Shown piece after piece: positions 1 through 7,972 of a DNA stretch of 31,957 nt. This DNA is from Geminocystis sp050753365 (lineage in GTDB: Bacteria; Cyanobacteriota; Cyanobacteriia; Cyanobacteriales; Cyanobacteriaceae), in NCBI RefSeq assembly GCF_050753365.1, contig NZ_JBLZFY010000048.1:1-31957 (forward strand), given 5' to 3'. The position numbers and the translations under genes were made by a program. Below the pieces are notes generated by a model that saw nothing but the letters and a program-made list of their open reading frames with translations, ran no database searches and had not been told where the DNA came from. Numbering within the stretch: position 1 is the first letter of the stretch; each line of letters begins with the position of its first letter.

Positions 1-36
1 GAGGGGAAGAGGGGAAGAGGGGGATAGGGGGATAGG
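1..36. repeat. G-rich GGGGAAGA/GGGGGATA microsatellite at window start
   Basis: The first 36 bases are an imperfect purine-rich tandem repeat with units such as GGGGAAGA, passing into GGGGGATA units. It lies outside any gene, downstream of manC. A very similar array (9-base units GGGGGAAGA) forms the opposite end of the window, where it is coding. Confidence 0.85.
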
Positions 37-132
37 TAGAATTAACTATTTTCTACTCGTTACTTATTACTCATTATTCATTTCTAAACAGACTTTTTTA
101 AGCAAACTTTATTAGGATACAATCTTATCTTA

Positions 133-164
133 AGTTCGATCGAACTGTATAAAAACTGTATAAA
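133..164. repeat. CGATCG-centred palindrome plus 11-bp tandem duplication after manC
   Basis: AGTTCGATCGAACT (133-146) is a perfect 14-bp palindrome just past the manC stop codon. It overlaps two perfect adjacent copies of AACTGTATAAA (143-153 and 154-164). The palindrome could form a hairpin in the manC transcript, but no T-tract follows in that direction, so a terminator role is uncertain. Confidence 0.6.
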
Positions 165-167
165 ATG

Positions 168-1226
168 TTAAAGAAAATTTTGACTATTTTGTTTTTGTTG
201 TAGAAGTTTTAAGGCTTTTTTGATGTCTTGGGTTTTATGTTTATTCACCACTAAAGTGGCATTACCTTGTCTGACGACTACCACATCTTCTAAGCCAATG
301 GTCATAATTACTTCATCGTCTTGGTTGTTATAAATAATGGAGTTGTGAGTGTCTAAATTAATATGATTACCGATGACAACGTTAGAGTCTTCTTCACTTA
401 AAAGTCTCTCTAAGGCATTCCAATCCCCCAAGTCATCCCAATCAAAATCCGCAGGAATGATATAAGCAAGAGAAGTTTTTTCCATTAAGGCGTAATCGAT
501 ACTAATTTTTTCGAGACTGCCATAGGCTTGTTTTCCCTTTTCTTTTAAGGGTTGCAAGATTTGGGGGGCATATTTGTTTAATTCTTTTAATACCACTTGG
601 GTTTTAAAGATAAACATTCCACTATTCCAACTATATTTGCCCGTTGCAATAAATTCTTCGGCGGTATCTCGATCGGGCTTTTCGGTAAAACGAGTTACTC
701 TATAGATAGGGGAATTATTTTCTTGACTTGTCTCTCCTTGTTCAATATAACCGTAACCCGTGCTAGGATAGTCTGGTTTGATGCCTAAAGTGACAATGGC
801 TTCATTTTCTTGGGCAAAATTCACCCCAGTTTGAATAATTTTTTCAAATTCTGTTTGATTACCAATATAATGATCCGCAGGAAAGAAGCCGATAACAGCC
901 TCTTCTCCATATTGATTGTTAACATAAATACTTGCCCATGTCACTGCGGGGGCGGTATCTTTGCCTTCGGGTTCAACTAAGATATTATTAACGGGTAATT
1001 CGGGTAATTGTTGCTTCACTCCTTCTGCTAATAATTCCGAGGTGATAACAATAATATTTTCCCAGCCTCCTGCTAAAGAGAGTAAACGAAGGGCAGTATT
1101 TTGTAATAAACTTTTTCCCGTTCGATCGAGACAAAGAAATTGTTTAGGATATTGTAAACGACTAAGAGGCCAAAATCTTTCGCCTTTGCCTCCTGCTAAA
1201 ATCACGGGAATAAATTTGCTACTCAT
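168..1226 (-). CDS. manC: Mannose-1-phosphate guanylyltransferase (GDP-mannose pyrophosphorylase)
   Basis: It makes GDP-mannose from GTP and mannose-1-phosphate in the cytoplasm, supplying mannose and derived sugars for polysaccharides and glycans. Numbered from the chosen start (352 residues), the nucleotide-binding signature GGKGERFWPLSR is at 12-23, FPADHY at 115-120, EKPD at 182-185, WNSGMF at 200-205, and DWDDLGDW further on. The length matches the short monofunctional type, without the C-terminal cupin isomerase domain of about 480-residue enzymes. I chose the ATG at 1226 because family proteins begin a few residues before the FIPVILAGGKG strand; an ATG at 1247 and a TTG at 1253 are in frame upstream, and none has a clear ribosome binding site. 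It is the last gene of a minus-strand block with an FkbM methyltransferase and a glycosyltransferase-like gene, which fits surface-glycan synthesis. The family is clear; the exact sugar (mannose rather than another hexose phosphate) is inferred. Confidence 0.9.
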   Translation of the reverse strand: MSSKFIPVILAGGKGERFWPLSRLQYPKQFLCLDRTGKSLLQNTALRLLSLAGGWENIIVITSELLAEGVKQQLPELPVNNILVEPEGKDTAPAVTWASIYVNNQYGEEAVIGFFPADHYIGNQTEFEKIIQTGVNFAQENEAIVTLGIKPDYPSTGYGYIEQGETSQENNSPIYRVTRFTEKPDRDTAEEFIATGKYSWNSGMFIFKTQVVLKELNKYAPQILQPLKEKGKQAYGSLEKISIDYALMEKTSLAYIIPADFDWDDLGDWNALERLLSEEDSNVVIGNHINLDTHNSIIYNNQDDEVIMTIGLEDVVVVRQGNATLVVNKHKTQDIKKALKLLQQKQNSQNFL

Positions 1227-1312
1227 TTTATTTAATAACCATGCCATGAACAAATAAAATGTTACTAAACTTTATCAAAAATTTATAGGAAAAATAGACT
1301 TTTTCGTCCTTT

Positions 1313-2776
1313 TTAACAAAAGTAAGTTTCTGGAAGAATTGATGTAGTCCAGCGACTGGCTTCTTGGAATACGCTGTAGTCTTGGAAGAAAAAGATATTT
1401 CCCCAACTATTTTTGACACAATGGCAATGATTACTGTAAAATGAGATCGAACCAGTAGCATCACCCCAAACTCGGTACATGACAATATACCAATAATAAT
1501 TACGGCGACGCATCTCTAAGACTAAGTCTTCTAACTTATTATGAGTTTGAGAAGTACCAAAAGGAATATTTTCATCCCAAAATTCAGTAATTACTACAGG
1601 ATATTTATACAATCCCATACCTTGAATAACTTGTAAATCAAAGCCTTCCGTATCAATTTTAACTAAACCAATATCAGAGGGAATTTCTTTATTATCGTGA
1701 AAACTAGCTAAAGTTTTTACCGTTACAGTAGTGGTGTCAGTAAAGGGTAAATCATCGGGCATGGAATGTTTAATTAAACTGTTATATAAACTAGAGTCTT
1801 GATAAACTTTCTCAGAGGTTTTATCTGTAGCTATATATAATTCTCTGGTTTCATTAGTTGCCCCTAATGCGATTTGATAGCTATGAAAATAAAGATTATC
1901 TTTTAATCTTGAGGTTAATTTTTCGTAGGTAGGTAAAAATGGTTCAAAACTATAAACTTCATACCCTGCTTTTAATAAACTTTCTGATACATCTCCAATA
2001 TTTGCTCCAATATCAATGGCGTAACGATTTGGTAAAAAAGAATATAAATAAGTCATTAAACCAATTTCTGGATCGATTAATGAAGATTGATTAATAATTA
2101 TTTTTTTCGAGTTAAAACTATGTAAAATATTTTCTATTTCTTGCTGTTTTGTCAAACATTTTTCCGATATATCTTGAGCGTTAATTATTTGTTGTTTTAC
2201 GATCGAGATTTGTTCAGATAATTCTTGGTTTACTTGGTTTACTTGGTTTATTTGTGTCTCTAAAATATCTATTTTATTATTTTGAGTTTGAGAATTATCT
2301 AGTAAAGTATTTAATTTTTGACTATTTTCTTGAATAAATTGGGTTAAATTGTCATAATATTTTTGACTATTTTCTTGAATAAATTGGGTTAAATTGTCAT
2401 AATGTTTTTGACTACTTTCTTGAATAAATTGAGTTAAGTTATCATAATATTTTTGACTACTTTCTTGAATAAATTGAGTTAAATTGTCATAATATTTTTG
2501 ACTATTTTTTTGAATAAATTCGACTAGATTATTATAGGAAATTTGATACTGTTCATAGATATTTTTTAACGTCTTAAGGATTTGTATAGAGGCTTCTAAT
2601 AAAAAACTATCATTGTTTAAAATATTATTAGTTTTACTATCTATATTATTCGATCGAGCTAAAACTTCATCTAATTTTTCTAGAGTTAATTCCTTAATAA
2701 TTTTAACTCGTCTAATTAACGGTAAACTAGCAAAAAAACTAACAATACCTTTTTTATCGTTTGATTCTGATGTCAT
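1313..2776 (-). CDS. FkbM-family methyltransferase with N-terminal pentadecad coiled-coil rod
   Basis: This 487-residue protein has two parts. Residues about 60-220 are a Gln/Asn-rich helical rod containing five consecutive 15-residue repeats (81-155; consensus YDNLTQFIQESSQKY), then more coiled coil. Residues about 235-450 are an FkbM/Methyltransf_21 domain: SAM motif I AIDIGANIGD (253-262), acidic residue in EVYSFEP (273-279), and KIDTEGFD (373-380). FkbM enzymes transfer a methyl group from S-adenosylmethionine, usually to a sugar hydroxyl of a glycan or natural product; the acceptor here is unknown. No signal peptide or membrane span is visible, so it should be cytoplasmic. It lies 86 bp upstream of manC and downstream of the duplicated glycosyltransferase-like gene, which suggests O-methylation of a surface glycan. 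The family is well supported; the acceptor and the rod's role are not known. Confidence 0.85.
   Translation of the reverse strand: MTSESNDKKGIVSFFASLPLIRRVKIIKELTLEKLDEVLARSNNIDSKTNNILNNDSFLLEASIQILKTLKNIYEQYQISYNNLVEFIQKNSQKYYDNLTQFIQESSQKYYDNLTQFIQESSQKHYDNLTQFIQENSQKYYDNLTQFIQENSQKLNTLLDNSQTQNNKIDILETQINQVNQVNQELSEQISIVKQQIINAQDISEKCLTKQQEIENILHSFNSKKIIINQSSLIDPEIGLMTYLYSFLPNRYAIDIGANIGDVSESLLKAGYEVYSFEPFLPTYEKLTSRLKDNLYFHSYQIALGATNETRELYIATDKTSEKVYQDSSLYNSLIKHSMPDDLPFTDTTTVTVKTLASFHDNKEIPSDIGLVKIDTEGFDLQVIQGMGLYKYPVVITEFWDENIPFGTSQTHNKLEDLVLEMRRRNYYWYIVMYRVWGDATGSISFYSNHCHCVKNSWGNIFFFQDYSVFQEASRWTTSILPETYFC
2315..2539 (-). repeat. 45-bp coding minisatellite (5 units) in the FkbM gene
   Basis: Five head-to-tail 45-bp units start at 2315, 2360, 2405, 2450 and 2495. 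The first four are nearly identical and the last has diverged. Each encodes one 15-residue repeat of the rod, so a change in copy number would keep the reading frame. Confidence 0.9.
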
Positions 2777-2827
2777 AAATTTTTAGTAATAAATATATAG
2801 AATGGAGAATGCAGAATTAAGAATGTT

Positions 2828-2856
2828 AATTAATAACACGCCGTGTAATAAATGAC
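2828..2856 (-). repeat. Dispersed intergenic repeat, related to 13944-13972
   Basis: Read on the minus strand, this segment gives TTTATTACACGG followed by GTTATT and ATTAAC, closely matching plus-strand 13944-13972. It lies in the 170-bp spacer between the glycosyltransferase-like gene and the FkbM gene. I see no gene in it. Confidence 0.55.
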
Positions 2857-2904
2857 ACCTCTAATAGAGTAACGTTTAATAAATTAAACTCTAAATTTTT
2901 CAAG

Positions 2905-2950
2905 GAGTTCATTATTCATTATTCACTATCCACTATTCACTATTCCCTAT
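2905..2950. repeat. Degenerate heptamer repeat (ATTCACT/ATTCATT) reaching a stop codon
   Basis: Imperfect 7-bp units of the type ATTCATT and ATTCACT run up to and over the stop codon (2947-2949) of the glycosyltransferase-like gene. The same arrangement, a heptamer repeat overlapping a 3' gene end, is seen at 13984-14055. Confidence 0.7.
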
Positions 2951-5298
2951 TGGTTTTTTGTCATAAATAATTCCTCAAACTTATAATCGGAAGGCTCACC
3001 TTTGGCTAAGGATTCCCAAATCCAATTATTAATATCAAGGGCAGAAAATTTTTGTGCTACTTGAGAAGCTCGATCGCGCATTTGTTTTTGTACATCAGGT
3101 TGAGTAACATATTCTACCGCTTGACGGAAACTCTCACCATCATAATCACAAATAGTACCAATGCCAAATTTTTTGACAAATTGAGCAGCCGAAGTTGTCT
3201 GACTTCCTAATAAAATAACTGGAGTATGAGAAGAAGCCATAGCAAAAATAATTCTACCCGGAAGACTTAAACGGGATAATTCAGGATGATCATCTCTTTC
3301 ATCTACTGTACCAGTAGGTACAACAATATAAGGATAATTTTTAAGTTTTCTTGCTAATTCAGGTTCAGGAACAATACCATAGGGAGTAATGTTCGTTTTT
3401 TGACTGATTTCTTCGGCAGAATCTGTCAACCAAATATAGTTCGAGTTACCATACCAATCTAGTTTTAAGTTAGCTTTAATAAGGGTATCCGCTAACATTT
3501 GAAACCATTTTTGACTCCAAACACTGCCAATTAATGCTCCTGTTTTATTGTTAAGGTGATTTTCTTGAGGGAAAGTGGTATTTGTGGTAATTAAATTATC
3601 TGGGACTACCGCAGGTAACAAATAAAATTTTAAGCCGTATTTTTCTTCGTAAGCGTCTCTAAGTTCGGGATGAGTAGCTAAACGAAAAGAACATTTACTT
3701 AAAAACTCAGCCATGATGTCATCAGGAATCTTATTTACTACTACATTTTGATCATCCATGATATAAACCCCTAATGGAACATTACACAATTCTTTGATGG
3801 CGATCGACAAGAGTAAATCATCGGGATAATAGGGTACACAAAATAATTGTTTAACTTCCACACCTTCTAATAGATTTGTCATGGCTTGAAATGCCCCAAA
3901 ACGGGAAATATTTTGACATGGTAAACAATAACTAGCACAACCAAAATTATGAAGTCCGCCGTAGTCGTTGCGTGAGCGAATAGAAAAGATATTAGGGGTA
4001 TCCGCCATAATTCTTTTGACTAAAAATCCTGTTCCATGTCTATTATTAATTTCATTGGCTGTAACAACTACTGTAGCGGAACTTAAATACTGTCCTAATT
4101 TTTCAAAACGAGAATCTACAGGAAATTTTTGTGCTAAAGAGTCCCAAATCCAATTTTCCATACCTTCGGAAGATAGAAATTGAGATAGGTTGGAGGCTTG
4201 ATGACGAATAATGTCTTGATTTTGAGCATCAGTTAACCATGCTATTTTTTCCCGAAATTCGAGGCAGTCATAATTGGATACTATTCCTAATTGAAAATCT
4301 GTGACAAAATTAGCGGCTGCAGTTTGTCGATTTCCCATAACTAATAGGGGAATGTGAGCTGTTGCTACCAGAAAAGGAATTCTTGAAGGCAGACTTAACT
4401 TGGCAATTTCCATGCGCTCATCACTACTGATTTCTTGGGCGGTGGGAATGACGGCAAAGGATGCTTCTCTTAATTTTGCCACTAAATCCGCTTCACTTTC
4501 CACATAACCCCTAAAGATAATACCATCTTGAGCTAATTCTGTTTCTTCAAATTTGATCCATCCTCGATGGGGATTACCATACCAGTCTATTTTAACACCT
4601 GATCCTCTCACGGTTTCTCTGAGTCGATCGAGCCATGCTTGACTCCAAATATTCCCAATTAATACGCCATGTTGTTCTTGTACTTGGGGGGGAACAATTA
4701 TTGTATCCTTGAGAATAAATTGAGAGGGGGCGACGGGAGGAACAAACCAAATTTTTTTGCTATATTTTTGTTCGTAGGCTTGACATAAATTTCGGGAAAT
4801 ACCAAAACATAAATCAGATTTATCCAATAATTCTTTTATATATTCATCTGGAACTTCATTGATGTAGATATTTTGGTCATCCATCAGATAACTACATAAT
4901 GGTACATCAAACATATTTTTAACAGCAATGGCGGTTAAGATGTCATCGAGAAAATAGGGAATACATAAGATTCTTTTCGGTTTCAGATTTCCTAAAGTCG
5001 ATCGAACTTGCTCTTCAATGGCGCTAATATCGTAATTGTCATGGTGAATCAAAAAATTAAAGTTGCCAAAATCATCTATGCCATCATAAAGATTACGAGA
5101 ACGAATAGAGACGATATTTTGATCATCTTTGAAAATTCTTTTGAGTAAAACCCCTACTCCATGTCGATCGTTTACTTCTGAGTGAGAAATAATAAAATCA
5201 TAATTGCCATTTTGATAGACTTTTCTTAAATTTTCTATGGCTAACTTTAATTCTTGTCTTAATTCTTGCTGTTGATGTTCGATCGATTTGATAACCAT
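2947..5298 (-). CDS. Tandem-duplicated glycosyltransferase-like protein (two fused modules)
   Basis: This 783-residue soluble protein is two diverged copies of one module of about 370 residues: copy A about 34-400 and copy B about 407-776. Matching landmarks are NDRHGVGVLLKRI (43-55) and NNRHGTGFLVKRI (418-430); MDDQN at 139-143 and 514-518; WYGN at 239-242 and 615-618; LSLPSRI (301-307) and LSLPGRI (677-683); and NWIWDSLA (382-389) and NWIWESLA (758-765). The layout, with an N-terminal Rossmann-like half, a central acidic DDQN and a C-terminal half rich in small-residue loops, resembles GT-B glycosyltransferases, but I cannot name a family from sequence alone. There is no signal peptide or membrane span. 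Both copies keep the same landmarks, so both may be active or one may be structural. It lies upstream of the FkbM and manC genes on the same strand, 170 bp from the former. Glycosyl transfer is inferred and the duplication is directly visible. Confidence 0.7.
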   Translation of the reverse strand: MVIKSIEHQQQELRQELKLAIENLRKVYQNGNYDFIISHSEVNDRHGVGVLLKRIFKDDQNIVSIRSRNLYDGIDDFGNFNFLIHHDNYDISAIEEQVRSTLGNLKPKRILCIPYFLDDILTAIAVKNMFDVPLCSYLMDDQNIYINEVPDEYIKELLDKSDLCFGISRNLCQAYEQKYSKKIWFVPPVAPSQFILKDTIIVPPQVQEQHGVLIGNIWSQAWLDRLRETVRGSGVKIDWYGNPHRGWIKFEETELAQDGIIFRGYVESEADLVAKLREASFAVIPTAQEISSDERMEIAKLSLPSRIPFLVATAHIPLLVMGNRQTAAANFVTDFQLGIVSNYDCLEFREKIAWLTDAQNQDIIRHQASNLSQFLSSEGMENWIWDSLAQKFPVDSRFEKLGQYLSSATVVVTANEINNRHGTGFLVKRIMADTPNIFSIRSRNDYGGLHNFGCASYCLPCQNISRFGAFQAMTNLLEGVEVKQLFCVPYYPDDLLLSIAIKELCNVPLGVYIMDDQNVVVNKIPDDIMAEFLSKCSFRLATHPELRDAYEEKYGLKFYLLPAVVPDNLITTNTTFPQENHLNNKTGALIGSVWSQKWFQMLADTLIKANLKLDWYGNSNYIWLTDSAEEISQKTNITPYGIVPEPELARKLKNYPYIVVPTGTVDERDDHPELSRLSLPGRIIFAMASSHTPVILLGSQTTSAAQFVKKFGIGTICDYDGESFRQAVEYVTQPDVQKQMRDRASQVAQKFSALDINNWIWESLAKGEPSDYKFEELFMTKNQ

Positions 5299-5692
5299 TA
5301 TTGCTTTATGGAAAAAGATTTAGATAATGTTTTCTTTTACAAAAATATCATGTTTATCTCAAAATTCACCGTAAACATCCTTCAATTTTCACAAAATCCA
5401 TATCTGGAAACGATGTTTTAGCAATAGATTTTGGTTGAGAACCATTATTCCTGTTGTTGAAGTTTGATCGACTGTAATAACATGAGAGTTACAAAGGTTA
5501 TATCTAATTTTCTTGACTAAGAACGCAATTTGCTAGTTACTAGCTTAAACTGTAATTATTTATACTAAATATCTAAAATTAGTGTGATTTTTCATTAAAA
5601 TAAACCTTTTTGATGCCTAATTTGAACAGTTTTTTATAACTAGCAACTTAGGTTAAGAATATCATGTTTGTTAAAACATGGAGTCTTTCTAA
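5299..5692. other. 394-bp intergenic region, AT-rich, no gene seen
   Basis: No open frame with a believable start and ribosome site is visible. The region holds the upstream sequence of the glycosyltransferase-like gene, a near-palindrome GCTAGTTACTAGC (5531-5543), and a weak hairpin CATGTTT-GTTA-AAACATG (5663-5680) just beyond the stop codon of the membrane-protein gene. That hairpin could help end that transcript, but no strong T-tract follows it. Confidence 0.5.
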
Positions 5693-7540
5693 TCACAACT
5701 TTTCAAATATATATACTTTACCATTTTCAACTTTTTTATGAGATAACGTGTGTAAAATTTTTTCAATTAAAGGGGCATTCGCATTAAAATCATAAGCAAA
5801 TACTAATTTTTCATTTTCGATCATTTTTTTTATTTCTTCTGGATTATAAGAATCACGGGGATAATTTGGTAATAAAACAATTAAATCTCCCGTTTCAGCT
5901 TTTTCAGCAAAAAAACAAAATTCATCTTTTGCCCAATCCCAAGAAATACATTTATTATCTTTATGTTTATCAGTAGCAGGAGATTTTAGAATTACACTTA
6001 TATTTTTAAAATTGTTTAAATTATTTGTATAATTATCATTTTTATTAACATTAAAAATATGAAACTTTTTGTAACTTAAAAATTCTTTAAAAGTATAAAT
6101 TAAGTAATTGTGAATAAAAGAATTATTTAATGGAAAAAAAAGTATTAAGGCATCACGATTATTTTTTTCACTATATTCCACTAATCCATTTACTAAATTG
6201 ACATGACCATTTATAACGGCTTTTCTCGATAAAATTTTATAGGATGATTGCGAAATATATTGAGATATTGTAAGTATTAATATGATCGAACTTAAAAATA
6301 CAATACTATAAAAATAAATTTTTCTCAGCACTTTGCGATTAATTTGCTGGGAAAATTGAATAGAATTATAGATAAAATGAGCAATATAAATTATTGCTAT
6401 CACCAGTGCTGGAGCAAAATAATAATTATTATAATCATCAAACATTTTGAGTTTTGCATAAACACCTAAATATGCCATTCCGCCTAAAGCTAGGGGGTCT
6501 AAAAACACATCTATATCACTTTTTAGAAAGATTATTTGCAATAATCTCAAAACTAAAATAATTGAAAATATCCCTATGATAAAATTATCTTGTATAAAAA
6601 GTAAAAAAATACTAAATATTGTATTTTCTTCTGTTTTTTGATTATGGCTATAGGCATCAATAATATAAGGAACTATTTGAGTTTGGTATAACAAGCAATA
6701 AGTCAAAGTAAGAACAATCATGCCAATATCAATATAATTAATATAGATTAACTCTTTCAATATCTTTTTAAGGTGTAAATATCTTTTTGACAATAAGGTA
6801 ATAAATAATCTAGCACTAGCAATTGTGGCTATAAGTACAAATACAGGTTCTTTATAATATATAGCAATTTGAGCCGTTATGAGAGCAGAATAAATAAAAA
6901 ATCTTTTATTTTTTGGATAATTTTTGGTATGGTAAGTATAGATTAAAATTAAAATTATTAAATAAAAAACTACATTTCTTTCTGGATAAATTAATTCAAA
7001 AAATGTCATTAAAAATGGTGGACAAATAAATATAATAAATATTGTTATGTATCTCCATATAGGAGAGAATTTATATAAAGTAAAGTAAAGTGAAAAGGAA
7101 ATAATTAATAATTGAACAATTGAAAAACCTCTATAAACTAACTGCGATTTATCGATTAAACTTAAAAGATTATATTCTTGTAAACCTAAAGGCCAAAATC
7201 TACCTTGATCTCTCCAAATAGGAAATCCATAAGCTATTCCTTGCAAAGAAAATTTTGTAAATTGTTCATTATCATAATAAGCAAAATCTTCTTTATAAAA
7301 AATTAAAAAAGTATATATTAAAAAAAATATTGAAAAAAATATAGTTGGTAGCCAAAAATTTACAAATGATAAATTTTCTTGGGGATAAGAAATTAAGTTT
7401 TTGTCTATTTTAGACTCTAGTTGATTGCCCCAACAATAAGTAATAATTTCATAAAAAATGATTAAAATAATCGGAGTAAAAAACAATACCGAAAAAATTA
7501 ACCTCTCTTGAATCAAATTTTGAACAATATTATTTATCAT
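5693..7540 (-). CDS. Polytopic membrane protein, GT-C-like, function unknown
   Basis: This 615-residue protein is very AT-rich in codon choice. Hydrophobic segments are visible at about 14-36, 62-82, 133-155, 160-180 and 187-206, with more up to about 430, giving roughly ten or more membrane helices; a largely soluble tail of about 180 residues follows. Between the second and third segments lies an acidic, aromatic loop with DNEQF and DQGRFWPLGLQEYN, which resembles the first extracytoplasmic loop of membrane glycosyltransferases of the GT-C fold (acidic residues after the first helix). There are no other domain motifs I recognise. It lies upstream of the glycosyltransferase-like, FkbM and manC genes on the same strand, so a role in building or modifying a lipid-linked or surface glycan is plausible. 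That role is inferred from loop appearance and context. The gene is divergent from cikA. Confidence 0.55.
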   Translation of the reverse strand: MINNIVQNLIQERLIFSVLFFTPIILIIFYEIITYCWGNQLESKIDKNLISYPQENLSFVNFWLPTIFFSIFFLIYTFLIFYKEDFAYYDNEQFTKFSLQGIAYGFPIWRDQGRFWPLGLQEYNLLSLIDKSQLVYRGFSIVQLLIISFSLYFTLYKFSPIWRYITIFIIFICPPFLMTFFELIYPERNVVFYLIILILIYTYHTKNYPKNKRFFIYSALITAQIAIYYKEPVFVLIATIASARLFITLLSKRYLHLKKILKELIYINYIDIGMIVLTLTYCLLYQTQIVPYIIDAYSHNQKTEENTIFSIFLLFIQDNFIIGIFSIILVLRLLQIIFLKSDIDVFLDPLALGGMAYLGVYAKLKMFDDYNNYYFAPALVIAIIYIAHFIYNSIQFSQQINRKVLRKIYFYSIVFLSSIILILTISQYISQSSYKILSRKAVINGHVNLVNGLVEYSEKNNRDALILFFPLNNSFIHNYLIYTFKEFLSYKKFHIFNVNKNDNYTNNLNNFKNISVILKSPATDKHKDNKCISWDWAKDEFCFFAEKAETGDLIVLLPNYPRDSYNPEEIKKMIENEKLVFAYDFNANAPLIEKILHTLSHKKVENGKVYIFEKL

Positions 7541-7972
7541 ACTTATTGAATTAACATAATAGAATTGAAAAAACCGTAATTTGCTTTTTTATTTCCTCAA
7601 TAGTATAGTATAACTTCCTAAAAAAGCTAAAAACTGAGCATTTTTGACTTTATTATTTGAAAATATACTTGTACTTTCGTGCTACTCAAGGACTCAAAAC
7701 TTTGATTTTTCATTATTTAAACTAATTCTTAACTCTTAACTGCTATTCTTTATCAAAATACTTTTTCCGCAACGTTTAAGTCTTTCTCTGGTATTTTGTG
7801 TCACAAAGAGTATCTTCTTCATCGATCGAATTTGATACCTATTGTTTCGCAATGATGATAAAGTTTACAGAGTTGTCAAATTGTACATTCTTTAGAAAAC
7901 CTTATAATTTGAGCAAAATCATCAAAAACAGGACATCATAGTAATAGGTGTCAAGGTAGAAAATATCAATTA
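7541..7972. other. 432-bp divergent promoter region (membrane protein / cikA)
   Basis: This spacer separates two divergent genes and must hold both promoters. No gene is visible inside it. It contains a CGATCG palindrome (ATCGATCGA, near 7820) and, on the cikA side, a candidate promoter listed separately. Confidence 0.5.
7881..7908 (+). promoter_or_regulatory. Candidate sigma-70 promoter for cikA
   Basis: TTGTAC (7881-7886) and TATAAT (7903-7908) are 16 bp apart, about 65 bp before the cikA start codon. The -10 is a perfect consensus and the -35 matches four of six positions. The start site is a prediction only. Confidence 0.4.

Noticed and set aside
1228..1485. 85-codon minus-strand frame across the end of the FkbM gene
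   Set aside because: It overlaps the 3' part of the FkbM gene in another frame and its product has no domain features.
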